Positions 43,712 to 52,765 are shown, counted from the stretch's first letter. The stretch is 64,000 nt of DNA from Pseudomonas jinjuensis (GCF_900103845.1 NZ_FNIJ01000009.1:51927-115926), one strand, 5' to 3'. The notes: a model not told the origin generated them from the sequence alone. Numbers and translations are program-made.

Positions 43712-43740
43712 TTGAAAATGATTCTTAATTAAAATAAATT
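43712..43740 (+). promoter_or_regulatory. Sigma-70 promoter overlapped by a Fur-like site, for the ECF sigma gene
   Basis: TTGAAA, 17 bases, TAAATT forms a housekeeping-type promoter 47 bp before the sigma factor start. The stretch 43714-43732 matches the 19-bp Fur consensus at 11 positions, including an exact AATGAT core, in an unusually AT-rich patch. Fur-iron would block this promoter when iron is plentiful, as for pvdS. Confidence 0.62.
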
Positions 43741-43786
43741 CCCACCTCCAGCCGGTACTACTTCCCACTCACAAGTCAGGTGCCTC

Positions 43787-44308
43787 ATGCAAAAGCTCGG
43801 AGCAGCCGGGGGTGGTTCCCCATTGCTTGATGTGTTCTTCGACCAGCGCCACCGCCTGATCAGCCTCGCCACCCGGATCACCGGATGCCGTAGCCATGCC
43901 GAAGACATCGTGCACGATGCCTACCTGAAGCTCGACGTATCGAGCCTTTCCAGCACCATCCGCTCGCAGGCGTCCTACCTGACCCGCGTGGTGCGCAACC
44001 TGTCGATCGACCATTACCGTCGTCGCTCGCTGGAGCAGCGGCTGATGTGCGAGGAAGAGGAAAGCGCCGAGGCCACCGTCAGCGCCACCGGCACGCCGGA
44101 GGAGCAGGTTTCCGACCAGCAGCAGCTGGAGCGCATCGCCGGTGCGCTGGCCGAACTGCCGGAGCGCACCCGCTATGTGTTCGAGATGTGCCGCATCCAC
44201 GGCATGAAGCAGAAGGACATCGCCGAGTCGCTGGGCGTCTCGCCGACGCTGGTGAATTTCATGATCCAGGAAGCCCTGCTGCACTGCCGCAAGACCCTGC
44301 GCGACTAG
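43787..44308 (+). CDS. PvdS-like ECF sigma factor (iron starvation)
   Basis: This 173-residue ECF sigma factor has region 2 ('ARITGCRSHAEDIVHDAY' in outline, 'YLTRVVRNLSIDHYR') and region 4 ('ALAELPERTRYVFEM', 'KQKDIAESLGVSPTLVNFMI'). The 'GVSPTLVNFMI..AL.HCRK' end is the part I associate with PvdS. PvdS-type factors direct RNA polymerase to IS boxes, three of which lie in this window. The ATG at 43787 has AGGTG just upstream. A Fur-like promoter precedes it. It is transcribed divergently from the biosynthetic operon. Its anti-sigma partner is probably the FecR-like protein at 2189, signalled by the receptor at 5946. Whether the genome has another pvdS for a true pyoverdine cannot be seen here. 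Confidence 0.9.
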   Translation: MQKLGAAGGGSPLLDVFFDQRHRLISLATRITGCRSHAEDIVHDAYLKLDVSSLSSTIRSQASYLTRVVRNLSIDHYRRRSLEQRLMCEEEESAEATVSATGTPEEQVSDQQQLERIAGALAELPERTRYVFEMCRIHGMKQKDIAESLGVSPTLVNFMIQEALLHCRKTLRD

Positions 44309-44344
44309 ATATTCACGCCCCTTCGACGGGAATGACGATGCCCC

Positions 44345-44725
44345 TCAGGTGGTGGCCGGCGGCGATTCGCCGGTGAGGCCCGGCGACTGGGAAGGAATCG
44401 GCCCGCACTTGAACACCAGGCTGTCGCGCTGGTGCTTGAACATGTCGTCGGTGTAGGACTTGCCGACGCGGTAGAAGGAACCGCTGAGCGACATCTGGGT
44501 CAGGTCCTGGTAGTCGGGGTTGACCAGCAGTACCCGGCTGTTGCGCTTGGCGCAGAACCACTGGGCCTTGTGCAGCGCGTACTCGCCGGCCTTGGGTGCC
44601 CCGCCGATGACCGGCAGCGCCGCCGCGGACACCACGTACATGCCGTTCTCCACCGGCCAGACATCGCTCACCGAGGCGCAACCGACGAGCAGCAGCGGGC
44701 TCAGCAATCCCAGAATCAGCTTCAT
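44345..44725 (-). CDS. Small lipoprotein of unknown function
   Basis: This 126-residue protein begins with a lipoprotein signal ending in the lipobox L-V-G-C. I start it at the ATG before 'KLILGLL', because the longer frame lacks a signal peptide. The mature part has two more Cys residues that could pair ('WFCAKRN' and 'FKCGP'). I do not recognise a functional domain. It converges on the sigma factor gene with a 36-bp gap and is divergent from the PilU-like gene. Confidence 0.75.
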   Translation of the reverse strand: MKLILGLLSPLLLVGCASVSDVWPVENGMYVVSAAALPVIGGAPKAGEYALHKAQWFCAKRNSRVLLVNPDYQDLTQMSLSGSFYRVGKSYTDDMFKHQRDSLVFKCGPIPSQSPGLTGESPPATT

Positions 44726-44884
44726 GATCTCTCCTTGCCGGCGGCGCCCGCCACGTGGTTGCACAACGTCCGATGACCTCACAGGAATCCGCCTTAAGAA
44801 TAGTCTGTCAGCCGCTGCCTGCTGGCCCTTTCACATCCCATGGAAAGGACTGCTAGGCTTTGCCCGACAGCCCGCGGAGGCAGC

Positions 44885-46015
44885 ATGAACGACTCCCCCC
44901 AGGAACACCCCGCAGACGTTTTCGCCTACCTGAAACTGCTGCACCAGCACGGCGGTTCCGACATGTTCTTCAGCGTCGGCGCGACGCCGCTGATCAAGGT
45001 CGAAGGCCACAACCAGCAGGTCGGCGAGCATGCGCTGACTTCCGCCGAGGCCAAGCGCCTGGCCTACCAGCTGATGACCGAGAAGCAGATCGGCGAGTTC
45101 GAGCGCGACCTGGAGATGAACCTGGCGATCAGCGTGCCGGACAGCGGGCGCTACCGGATCAACATCTATTACCAGCGCGGCGAAGTGGCGATGGTGGCGC
45201 GCCTGATCAAGCACGTGATTCCCGACTTCGCCACCCTCGGCCTGCCCAGGGTGCTGGAGAAGCTGGCGCTGCAGGACCGCGGCCTGGTGCTGGTGGTGGG
45301 CGCGGCCGGCTCCGGCAAGTCGACCACCCTGGCGGCGATGCTCGACTACCGCAACCGCCGGCGCAGCGGACACATCGTCTGCGTCGAGGACCCGATCGAG
45401 TTCCTCCACGGGCACAAGCGCTCGATCATCGATCAGCGCGAAGTCGGCCTGGACACCCACAGCTTTTCCGACGCCCTGCGCAACGTGCTGCGCGAGGCGC
45501 CGGACGTGATCATGCTCGGCGAGATCCGCGACCTGGAAACCATGCAGCACGCCCTGCACTATGCGGAAACCGGGCACCTGTGCATCGCCACCCTGCACGG
45601 CACCAGCACCCGCCACGCCATCGAGCGCGCCGCCCGCTTCTTCCCCGACGAAGCGCGCCACCAGGTGCTCGCCGACCTGGCGCAGAACATCCTGGCGGTG
45701 ATCGGCCAGCGGCTGGTGCCGGGCACGGCACAAAAGCGCGTGGTCGCGGTCGAAGTGGTCCTGGGCACGCCGCACATCCGCGGGCTGATCCAGCGCGACG
45801 AACTGGGGGAGATCAAGGGCGCGACCGAACGGGCGCTGGAACAGGGCATGCAGAGTTTCGACCAGAGCCTGTTCTCGCTGTTCGAAAGCGGCCGTGTCGC
45901 CCTCGCCGACGCACTGAAATTCGCCGATTCGCGCACCGACCTGAGCCTGAAGATCAAGCTGGAACACGGTTCGGTCGCGTCGGATGCGGAGTTGAAGATG
46001 TTGCGTGACAATTGA
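44885..46015 (+). CDS. PilT/PilU-family type IV pilus retraction ATPase (PilU-like)
   Basis: This 376-residue secretion-type ATPase has the PilT/PilU layout: an N-terminal PAS-like part ('LKLLHQHGGSDMFFSVG'), Walker A 'GAAGSGKST', an Asp box 'CVEDPIEFLH', Walker B region 'DVIMLGEIRD', and His box 'AETGHLCIATLHG'. Length and the C-terminal 'EQGMQSFDQSLFSLF' and 'ALKFADSRTDLSLKIKL' favour PilU over PilT. Such ATPases power or assist retraction of type IV pili. ATG 44885 has GGAGG 5 bp upstream. It lacks a pilT neighbour, so it is probably an additional paralogue outside the main pilTU locus. Confidence 0.9.
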   Translation: MNDSPQEHPADVFAYLKLLHQHGGSDMFFSVGATPLIKVEGHNQQVGEHALTSAEAKRLAYQLMTEKQIGEFERDLEMNLAISVPDSGRYRINIYYQRGEVAMVARLIKHVIPDFATLGLPRVLEKLALQDRGLVLVVGAAGSGKSTTLAAMLDYRNRRRSGHIVCVEDPIEFLHGHKRSIIDQREVGLDTHSFSDALRNVLREAPDVIMLGEIRDLETMQHALHYAETGHLCIATLHGTSTRHAIERAARFFPDEARHQVLADLAQNILAVIGQRLVPGTAQKRVVAVEVVLGTPHIRGLIQRDELGEIKGATERALEQGMQSFDQSLFSLFESGRVALADALKFADSRTDLSLKIKLEHGSVASDAELKMLRDN

Positions 46016-46126
46016 ATGTCATGGCCAGTTGCCTGCATCGCTGTGATCCCGGTTATGCTTCGCCCCACTCAACGGCGCCAACCGACTGCGAGAAGCCTGG
46101 CGCGCAACCCGTCATCGAGGAAGTTT

Positions 46127-46663
46127 ATGGGCATCCACCGCCTGAGTACCCTGATCGCACTGAGCCTGCCTCTCCTGCTGGCCGGCTGCGCCACGTCCAG
46201 CAACTGCGATTCCCCCAGCGAGCGCTGCCAGGCGCAGCGCCTGCTGTACCAGAACGACATGCTGCAGGCGCGGATGCTGATCTCCTCCGGCCAGCAGGAG
46301 AACTTCGACCTCGCCAATGCCCTGCTGGATCGCGCCATGCCCCTCGACCGGCGCGGCGAGGCATCCTTCTACAAGGCGCTGCTGCTGATCCGGCAGGGCG
46401 GGCCGACGGACGAGGTGCTGGACCTGCTGGAGCGCTCCGCCAAGGCCGGCCAGCCTTACGCCACCGTGCTGCTGTTCAGGATCTACAGCGAGCCCTACCT
46501 GATCCCGCATGCCGACCGCAACAGGGCGGAACGCTATCGCATGGCCTACGCCCAGCTGCCCGTGGCGATCAGCGGCTATCCCTCCTTCGACAAGGCCCGC
46601 ACCCTGGTCGACGGCCTGCTCGCCGGGCAGCCGGCGATGGACAGTTCGTCGGCCGGCCGCTGA
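46127..46663 (+). CDS. Lipoprotein with helical-repeat body, unknown function
   Basis: This 178-residue protein has a lipoprotein signal peptide with lipobox L-A-G-C. The mature part is alpha-helical, with short repeats such as 'AMPLDRRGEASFYKALLLI' and 'LERSAKAGQPYATVLLF' that resemble TPR or Sel1-like repeats. ATG 46127 follows GAGGAAG closely. It lies 111 bp downstream of the PilU-like gene and may share its transcript, but no direct link to pili is visible. Confidence 0.75.
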   Translation: MGIHRLSTLIALSLPLLLAGCATSSNCDSPSERCQAQRLLYQNDMLQARMLISSGQQENFDLANALLDRAMPLDRRGEASFYKALLLIRQGGPTDEVLDLLERSAKAGQPYATVLLFRIYSEPYLIPHADRNRAERYRMAYAQLPVAISGYPSFDKARTLVDGLLAGQPAMDSSSAGR

Positions 46664-46667
46664 CGGT

Positions 46668-47576
46668 TCAGGCGTTGTCGGGCGGCGCCTGCTTCGCGCC
46701 GGCGAAGGTCTTCTGCCCGGCATCCTTGCCGTGCGGCAGGTGGTGCTCGATCACCGCGTTCATCTCGGCGCCGAGCAGCAGCACGGCGGATGACAGGTAG
46801 AAGTACAGCAGCAGGACGATGATCGCCCCGACGCTGCCGTACATGGCGTTGTAGTCGGCGAAGTTCTTCACGTAGTAGCCGAACGCCAGCGACGCGCCGA
46901 CCCAGGCTCCGCCGGCGAGCACCGAGCCGGGGGTGATGAAGCAGAATTTCTGCTGCACGTCGGGAGTGACGTAGTAGGTCACGGCGATGGTCATCATCAG
47001 CAGCAGGATCGCCACCGGCCAGCGCAGCCAGGCCCAGACGATCACCACGTAGCGCTCCAGCCCGAACTGCCCGGCCAGCCAGCCCATCACCTGCGGCCCC
47101 ATCACCATCAGCGCGGCGGCGAGCAGCAGCATGCCGACGATGCACAGCATGTAGAACACCGACAGCGGCATGCGCTTCCACACCGGGCGCGCCTCGCGCA
47201 CGTCGTAGGCGGCGTTCAGCGCGCTCATCAGCGAGCGCACGGCGCCGGACGCCGACCACAGGGCGACGATGATACCGATGGAAAGCAGGCCGCCCTGGCG
47301 CTGCTGCAGCTGGTCGATCACCGGGTTCACCTGGTCCAGCGCCTGCGCCGGCAGCGCGTAGCTGGCCTGCTCGCGCAGCCAGTCGAAGAATTCCGGCAGG
47401 TGCAGGAAACCCAGCAGGGCGATGAGGAACAGCAGGAAGGGAAACAGCGAGAACAGCCCCTGGTAGGCCAGCGCGGCGGCGTAGGTGGGCATCTCGTCGT
47501 CGAAGAATTCCTTCACCGTGAGCTTCAGCAGTGTCCAGGGCCCCAGGCTCAGCCCCCGCATATCCATGAAACGCAT
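46668..47576 (-). CDS. YihY/BrkB-family inner-membrane protein
   Basis: This 302-residue protein has the YihY/UPF0761 pattern: an N-terminal 'AAALAYQGLFSLFPFLLFLIALLG', a middle 'ALNAAYDVREARPVWKRMP', and a C-terminal 'YGSVGAIIVLLLYFYLSSAVLLLGAEMNAVIE', with about six transmembrane segments. Its biochemical role is not settled; the family was once misassigned as RNase BN. The ATG at 47576 follows GGAGGAAG. It converges on the lipoprotein gene with a 4-bp gap. Confidence 0.9.
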   Translation of the reverse strand: MRFMDMRGLSLGPWTLLKLTVKEFFDDEMPTYAAALAYQGLFSLFPFLLFLIALLGFLHLPEFFDWLREQASYALPAQALDQVNPVIDQLQQRQGGLLSIGIIVALWSASGAVRSLMSALNAAYDVREARPVWKRMPLSVFYMLCIVGMLLLAAALMVMGPQVMGWLAGQFGLERYVVIVWAWLRWPVAILLLMMTIAVTYYVTPDVQQKFCFITPGSVLAGGAWVGASLAFGYYVKNFADYNAMYGSVGAIIVLLLYFYLSSAVLLLGAEMNAVIEHHLPHGKDAGQKTFAGAKQAPPDNA

Positions 47577-47765
47577 TCCCGACTTCCTCCATCAACGGCT
47601 GCGATCGCCCACAGCTTGGGACCAGGCCAGTAACGCCGAAGTTGCAGAAAAACCCTAGCTTAAAGCGGTATGGGGGCAGCGCAGAGACGCGGATTGGCCT
47701 ATATATCCGAAAAGCCCGCCATTACCGCAGGCATGACCGTATCCCTCCAGCCATAGGACACCTCC

Positions 47766-48248
47766 ATGCCGAGCGACGCGACGCCCAGGAAGATCACGCC
47801 CAAACGCATCCTCATCTTCGCCGGCCTGGCGCTTCCGGTGGCCCTGGCCGGCTATCTCTACTCGGCGCGGGCCGGGCAGTCGACCGATCCGGACACCTTC
47901 CTCAGGCAATCGGCAGAGTACTTCGACCAGCAGACCCGCGACCACCTGCCCCAGCAGGTGGACAAGGTGACCACGCTGAAGAGCGTGCAGCTGAGCCTGG
48001 ACGACAGGACGCTGTACTACCGCTACGCGATCTCCAGCGTAAGCTCGACGCAGCTCGACGCCGCCGGCAAGGCCAAGCTGGAGGACGGCCTGCGCTCGCG
48101 CCTGGTGGCTTCCACCTGCCAGCAGCAGGAACTGCTGGAGCGCTTCCGCCGCTACCGCGTGCGCATCAGCCACCAGTACACCGGCAACGACGGCAAGCTG
48201 CTGGCCAAGGTCGACATCGACCCGCAGACCCTGCGCTGCCGGGGCTGA
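47766..48248 (+). CDS. Hypothetical membrane-anchored protein
   Basis: This 160-residue protein has one N-terminal hydrophobic segment after 'PKRILIFAGLALPVALAGYLY' and a hydrophilic body with two Cys residues. It probably sits in the inner membrane with its body in the periplasm. I do not recognise a family. It is followed 9 bp later by a 62-codon frame on the same strand. Confidence 0.7.
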   Translation: MPSDATPRKITPKRILIFAGLALPVALAGYLYSARAGQSTDPDTFLRQSAEYFDQQTRDHLPQQVDKVTTLKSVQLSLDDRTLYYRYAISSVSSTQLDAAGKAKLEDGLRSRLVASTCQQQELLERFRRYRVRISHQYTGNDGKLLAKVDIDPQTLRCRG

Positions 48249-48257
48249 GCCGCTTCG

Positions 48258-48446
48258 ATGAGCCGCGCCGATTATCACCGCCAGCATGCCGCCCGGGCCC
48301 GTGCCGAGGCGGAACGCCTGCTGGCGCCGCGCGAGGCCATGGGCGGACGCTGGCTGCAGTGGGTGGCCGGCGAGCTGTACCGGCTCGGCCCGCCGGAATA
48401 CGCGGCGATGGTGCGGCGGGAGCTGGAGCAGCTCTCGTCACGCTGA
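48258..48446 (+). CDS. Small hypothetical protein (62 aa)
   Basis: A short frame beginning 'MSRADYHRQHAARARAEAE', probably a helical basic protein, directly downstream of the 160-residue protein. No family recognised. Support is its position and the absence of a better frame. Confidence 0.45.
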   Translation: MSRADYHRQHAARARAEAERLLAPREAMGGRWLQWVAGELYRLGPPEYAAMVRRELEQLSSR

Positions 48447-48576
48447 ACGGCGCATCCGGAACTATGCTGTAAGCCATGCAACGTGGAGCTGGCGCAGCTC
48501 GGGAGGTGGGAATGGCGCAGAAAACCCTGGCGCGCAGGGATGCCGCATCCATCCACCCGCATTCGAGGTCACGATC

Positions 48577-48702
48577 ATGAGCAAGAGTCAGGACTCGCAC
48601 AAAGAGGCGAAGAAAAAGCCGCTGAAGACCGCCCAGGAAAAACGCATGGCGAAACGCCAGAAGAAAACCGGCGCGGCGCTGCTCGGCAGTCATTCGACCT
48701 AA
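48577..48702 (+). CDS. Small Lys-rich protein (41 aa)
   Basis: A 41-residue, strongly basic protein ('HKEAKKKPLKTAQEKRMAKRQKK'). The frame opens further upstream, but this ATG begins the conserved-looking part. A hairpin follows 12 bp after the stop. Function is unknown; nucleic-acid binding is possible from composition only. Confidence 0.5.
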   Translation: MSKSQDSHKEAKKKPLKTAQEKRMAKRQKKTGAALLGSHST

Positions 48703-48713
48703 GCCATCCACCC

Positions 48714-48742
48714 AGCGGATAACCCGGCCCGGGTTATCCGCT
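48714..48742. terminator. Bidirectional terminator-like palindrome
   Basis: A perfect 13-bp inverted repeat (AGCGGATAACCCG with a 3-base loop) sits between the convergent small basic protein gene and the deformylase gene, where a two-way terminator is expected. Confidence 0.65.
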
Positions 48743-48749
48743 CCTCTCG

Positions 48750-49289
48750 TCAGTCATCCGCCGCTGGATCGAGCCCCGGGAACAGCACCTCGGTAAAACC
48801 GAACTTGCCGAAATCGCTGATGCGCGACGGGTAGAGCCGGCCGATCAGGTGATCGCACTCGTGCTGCACCACCCGCGCATGGAAGCCCTCGGCCTGGCGG
48901 TCGATCGGCTGGCCCTGCGGATCGAAACCCTGGTAGCGGATGCGCCGGTAGCGGTTCACCGCACCGCGCAGGCCGGGCACCGACAGGCAGCCTTCCCAGC
49001 CCTCCTCCAGTTCCTCGCCGAGCGGCGTGATCAGCGGATTGAGCAGGATCGTCCGCGGCACCGCCGGGGCATCCGGGTAGCGCTCGCTGTGCTCGAAGCC
49101 GAAGATCACCAGCTGCAGGTCGACGCCGATCTGCGGCGCGGCCAGGCCGACGCCGCCGGCGTGGCGCATGGTGTCGAACATGTCGTCGATCAGCGCCTGC
49201 AGTTCGGCGCTGCCGAACATTTCGCGGGGCACCGGCGGTGCGATGCGCAGCAGGCGTTCATCGCCCATCTTCAGGATTTCGCGGATCAT
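48750..49289 (-). CDS. def: Peptide deformylase
   Basis: This 179-residue metalloenzyme removes the formyl group from new protein N termini. The three family motifs are present: '[10 protein letters not shown]', 'EGCLSVPG' with metal ligand Cys101, and 'QHECDHL' with His143, Glu144 and His147. It starts '[14 protein letters not shown]'. It stands alone rather than next to fmt, so it may be a second deformylase. Confidence 0.95.
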   Translation of the reverse strand: MIREILKMGDERLLRIAPPVPREMFGSAELQALIDDMFDTMRHAGGVGLAAPQIGVDLQLVIFGFEHSERYPDAPAVPRTILLNPLITPLGEELEEGWEGCLSVPGLRGAVNRYRRIRYQGFDPQGQPIDRQAEGFHARVVQHECDHLIGRLYPSRISDFGKFGFTEVLFPGLDPAADD

Positions 49290-49355
49290 GCCGGCCTCTT
49301 CGCTGCTGGGTTGGAGCTGGAATGCTGGTTCAGCGCATGCCGCCGCGCAAGTGCT

Positions 49356-50192
49356 TCAGCGCAGTTCGATGCGGTCGTCGAGGATGGTGATCAGGCCCTG
49401 CTTGTACAACCCGCCGATGGCCTTCTTGAAGTTGCCCTTGCTGACGCCGAACTGCTGGCTGATCTGCTCCGGCGGGCTCTTGTCGCTGATCGCCAGGCTG
49501 CCGCCGGCGGCGCGCAGTTCGGCGAGGATCTTCTCGGAGAGGTCGTCGCGCGCGGCCTGGCCGACCGGCTGCAGGCTCAGGCTGATCTTGCCGTCCGCGC
49601 GCACTTCCTTGATGTAGCCCTTCTCGCGCATGCCGCCGCGCAGGAACTTGAACATCTCGTTCTTGTGGATCAGGCCCCAGTGCTTGCCGTCGATGATGGC
49701 CTTGAAGCCGAGGTCGGTGCGCTCCACCACCAGCAGGTCGACTTCCTCGCCGCTGCGGTAGTTCGCCGGGGTGTTGTCGAGGTAGCGGTCGAGGCGCGCG
49801 GTGGCGGTGATGCGGCGGGTGCGTTCGTCGAGGTAGACGTAGACCACGCAGTAGTCGCCGACCTGCAGCGGGCGCTTCTCTTCCGAGTGCGGCAGCAGCA
49901 GGTCCTTGGGCAGGCCCCAGTCGAGGAACAGGCCGACGCGGTTGACCTCGACCACCTTCAGGCTGGCGAAACCGCCGACCTGCACCCTGGGCTTCTGGGT
50001 GGTGGCGATCACCCGGTCCTCGCTGTCGAGGTAGACGAAGACGTTCAGCCAGTCGCCCTCTTCCGTCGGCTCGTCCTTGGGCACGTAGCGCTTGGGCAGG
50101 AGAATCTCGCCGTGCGGACCGCCGTCCAGGTACAGCCCGAAGTCGGTGTGCTTGACCACCTGCAGTGAATTGAAACGCCCGATGACCGCCAT
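49356..50192 (-). CDS. CvfB/YitL-family S1-like RNA-binding protein
   Basis: This 278-residue protein has several S1-like beta-barrel segments ('VVKHTDFGLYLDGG', 'VVEVNRVGLFLDWGL', 'VVERTDLGFKAIIDGKHWGLIH') and a C-terminal winged-helix part ('ISQQFGVSKGNFKKAIGGLYKQGLI'). This is the layout of CvfB, an RNA-binding protein that affects virulence genes in Staphylococcus. Its role in Pseudomonas is not known to me. It lies just upstream of the deformylase gene on the same strand. Confidence 0.9.
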   Translation of the reverse strand: MAVIGRFNSLQVVKHTDFGLYLDGGPHGEILLPKRYVPKDEPTEEGDWLNVFVYLDSEDRVIATTQKPRVQVGGFASLKVVEVNRVGLFLDWGLPKDLLLPHSEEKRPLQVGDYCVVYVYLDERTRRITATARLDRYLDNTPANYRSGEEVDLLVVERTDLGFKAIIDGKHWGLIHKNEMFKFLRGGMREKGYIKEVRADGKISLSLQPVGQAARDDLSEKILAELRAAGGSLAISDKSPPEQISQQFGVSKGNFKKAIGGLYKQGLITILDDRIELR

Positions 50193-50269
50193 GTTCGTCT
50201 ACCTCGTTGAAGAGGGCGGGGATTCTACTCCTTGCGGCGACGTTGCGCCCGTTACGGCGACAGGCTAGT

Positions 50270-50430
50270 CCTGTCATGCCCGCGACCGGCCGCCATGTCG
50301 CGGGCATGGCCCTACAAAAGCGTCATGCCATTGCGCAGCCTGGATGACGCTTTTCTGCCTGGACGCTGGAATGTGAGAACGATGATGCGCACGGACCTGT
50401 AGGAGCGGGCCATGCCCGCGACCAAGGCAC
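50270..50430. repeat. Cluster of REP-like palindromes
   Basis: The 255-bp gap 50193-50447 contains a CATGCCCGCGAC / GTCGCGGGCATG hairpin, an AAAGCGTCATGCC / GGATGACGCTTTT pair and a CTGTAGGAGCGGGCCATGCCCG element. No gene is visible. Confidence 0.65.
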
Positions 50431-50447
50431 ATGGCACCCCGCCAGTT

Positions 50448-52217
50448 TCACCCCGCCACCGCCTGCCCGAACTGCAGCTCCGCCAGCCGCGCATACAGCG
50501 GGCTGCTGCGCACCAGCTCGGCGTGGGTACCCTGCGCCACCAGCCGGCCGTGGTCGATCACCGCGATGCGGTCGGCGTTCAGCACCGTGGCCAGGCGGTG
50601 GGCGATGACCAGCGTGGTGCGGCCGCTCATCAATCCCGGCAGGGCCTGCTGGATCAGGTGTTCGCTTTCCGCATCCAGCGCGCTGGTGGCCTCGTCGAGC
50701 AGCAGGATCGGCGCGTCCACCAGCAGGGCGCGGGCGATGGCCAGGCGCTGGCGCTGCCCGCCGGACAGGCCGAGGCCGCTTTCGCCGATATGCGTGCGAT
50801 AGCCCTGCGGCAGCCGCAGGATGAATTCGTGGGCATGCGCCGCGCGGGCCGCCGCCTCGACTTCGGCGTCGCTCGCCCCGGGGCGGCCGTAGCGGATGTT
50901 TTCCTCCACCGTGCCGAAGAACAGCGCCGGGTTCTGCGCCACCAGCGCGAAGCAGCGGCGCAGGTCGCGCGGGTCGAGGCGCTCGATGGGCAGGCCGTCG
51001 ATGCGGATGCCGCCCTGCTGCGGGTCGAAGAAGCGCAGCAGCAGGTCGAACAGCGTCGACTTGCCGGCGCCGGACGGCCCCACCAGCGCGACCGTCTCGC
51101 CGGGTTCGACGACCAGGTCGATGCCATCGATGGCCCAGTGTTCCGGCCGCGACGGATAGGCGAAGCGCAGGCCGTGCATCTCGATCCGCCCGCGAACCTG
51201 CGCCGGCAGCCGCAGCAGGTCCCCGTGCGGGGCATGGATGAGGTTGCGCGCCCGCAGCAGCTCGGCGATGCGCTCGCCGGCGCCGGCGGCGCGCTGCAGT
51301 TCGCCGATCACCTCGCTGAGAGTGCCGAATGCCATGCCGACGATCAGGCTGTAGAACACGAAGGCCGCCAGCTCGCCGCCGCTGATGCGCCCGGCGATCA
51401 CGTCCAGGCCGCCGACCCAGAGCATCACCCCCACCGCGCCGAGCACCAGCAGGATCACCACGCTGACCAGCCAGGCGCGCTGGGCGATGCGCCGGCAGGC
51501 GACGGCGAAGGCGCCTTCCACGGTCAGGGCGAAGCGTTCGCGGTCCTGCGCCTGGTGGTTGTAGGCCTGCACCGTCTTGATCTGGCCCAGCGATTCGCCG
51601 ACATAGCTGCCGACGTCGGCGATGCGGTCCTGACTCTGCCGCGACAGGCTGCGCACGCGCCGGCCGAACAGCAGGATCGGCGCGATCACCAGCGGCAGCG
51701 CGGCGATGACGATGCTGCTCAGCTTGGGATTGGTGACGAACATCAGGATCACCCCGCCCACCAGCATCAGCGCGTTACGCAGCGCCATCGACAGCGACGA
51801 GCCGATCACCGTCTGCAGCAGGGTGGTGTCGGCGGTCAGGCGCGACTGGATTTCCGAGCTGCGGTTGTCCTCGTAGAAGCCGGGATGCAGCTCGATCAGG
51901 TGGTCGAACACGCGCTTGCGGATATCCGCCACGCAGCGCTCGCCGATCCACGACACCAGGTAGAAGCGGCAGAAGGTGCCGACGGCGAGGCCCAGCACCA
52001 GCACGAAGAACAGCAGGATCGAATGGTTGAGCAGGTCCGCCGACTGGGTCAGCAGGCCCTGGTCGACCAGCAGGCGGATGCCCTGCCCCAGCGACAGGGT
52101 GATGGCGGCGGTGAACAGCAGGGCGACCAGCGCACCCAGCGCCCGCCAGCGGTAGGGAGCGAGAAAGGTGCGGGCCAGGCGCAGGGCGGTGCGCAGGCGG
52201 GGCGACAGGAAGACCAT
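50448..52217 (-). CDS. MsbA/LmrA-type ABC exporter
   Basis: This 589-residue half-transporter has an N-terminal six-helix membrane domain (about 1-320) and a C-terminal ATPase with Walker A 'GPSGAGKST', signature 'LSGGQRQR', Walker B 'ILLLDEATSALD' and His switch 'IAHR'. It belongs to the homodimeric lipid/drug exporter group; substrate unknown. I use ATG 52217 because the upstream extension of the frame lacks membrane-domain similarity, though no good ribosome site is seen. It is not part of the siderophore island. Confidence 0.9.
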   Translation of the reverse strand: MVFLSPRLRTALRLARTFLAPYRWRALGALVALLFTAAITLSLGQGIRLLVDQGLLTQSADLLNHSILLFFVLVLGLAVGTFCRFYLVSWIGERCVADIRKRVFDHLIELHPGFYEDNRSSEIQSRLTADTTLLQTVIGSSLSMALRNALMLVGGVILMFVTNPKLSSIVIAALPLVIAPILLFGRRVRSLSRQSQDRIADVGSYVGESLGQIKTVQAYNHQAQDRERFALTVEGAFAVACRRIAQRAWLVSVVILLVLGAVGVMLWVGGLDVIAGRISGGELAAFVFYSLIVGMAFGTLSEVIGELQRAAGAGERIAELLRARNLIHAPHGDLLRLPAQVRGRIEMHGLRFAYPSRPEHWAIDGIDLVVEPGETVALVGPSGAGKSTLFDLLLRFFDPQQGGIRIDGLPIERLDPRDLRRCFALVAQNPALFFGTVEENIRYGRPGASDAEVEAAARAAHAHEFILRLPQGYRTHIGESGLGLSGGQRQRLAIARALLVDAPILLLDEATSALDAESEHLIQQALPGLMSGRTTLVIAHRLATVLNADRIAVIDHGRLVAQGTHAELVRSSPLYARLAELQFGQAVAG

Positions 52218-52377
52218 GGAAGGCTCGCGGGGAAACGGCTGTTGCGGCGAGAGTAGCACCTGCCACGCGGACGGCCGAATCGCCCGGCATTGATCCACGA
52301 CATGACCGCCCATTCCTTTTCCGGCCCGGAGGCTGCTCGTTTCGTGTACAATGGTCGGCCGTCCGAAGGAGAAAATC

Positions 52378-52581
52378 ATGGCAGTCATGCGTTCCAAACC
52401 CGTCGTCACCCGCCAGAAATCTGCCCCGAAGCCGGCTCCCGCCGTCGAAACCCGTGAATCGCTGGAGGCTCAGGTCGCAGCCTTCCTCAACTCCGGTGGA
52501 GAGATTCAGCAGATCGCCAAGGGTGTCAGCGGCCAGCAGCAGGGCGCGGTAAGCCGTCACATCGTGATCAGCAAGAAGTAA
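52378..52581 (+). CDS. Small protein (67 aa) with a 'FLNSGGEIQQI' motif
   Basis: A 67-residue protein with a strong AAGGAGA ribosome site, a basic Pro/Ala-rich N terminus and a compact C-terminal helix-plus-strand 'VAAFLNSGGEIQQIAKGVSG'. A short motif of this kind also ends the RNA polymerase-binding protein SutA, but the rest does not match, so I give no name. A -10-like TACAAT at 52347 precedes it and a terminator follows. Confidence 0.75.
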   Translation: MAVMRSKPVVTRQKSAPKPAPAVETRESLEAQVAAFLNSGGEIQQIAKGVSGQQQGAVSRHIVISKK

Positions 52582-52611
52582 TCCGCACTCCACGCCCTCT
52601 GCGTGGATTCG

Positions 52612-52644
52612 AGCCTGCCGACTCCCGGCAGGCTTCCGTTTTTT
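52612..52644 (+). terminator. Rho-independent terminator
   Basis: A 9-bp stem (AGCCTGCCG / CGGCAGGCT) with a 5-base loop is followed within 5 bases by six T's. It ends the small gene at 52378. Confidence 0.85.
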
Positions 52645-52765
52645 CCCCTCCTCCCCCTCTTTATCCCCTGGAAGCACCACGAAAGTTGCTTCGATTCCTT
52701 GCACTCGCGCAGAGTCCGCCGATAGTTAGGACTGGCTTACCGCATGGCGAACAAGGAGACTCCGC

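Noticed and set aside
43103-43786. Small genes in the mbtH-sigma intergenic region
   Set aside because: Short open frames here run through repeats, have no ribosome sites and encode low-complexity peptides.
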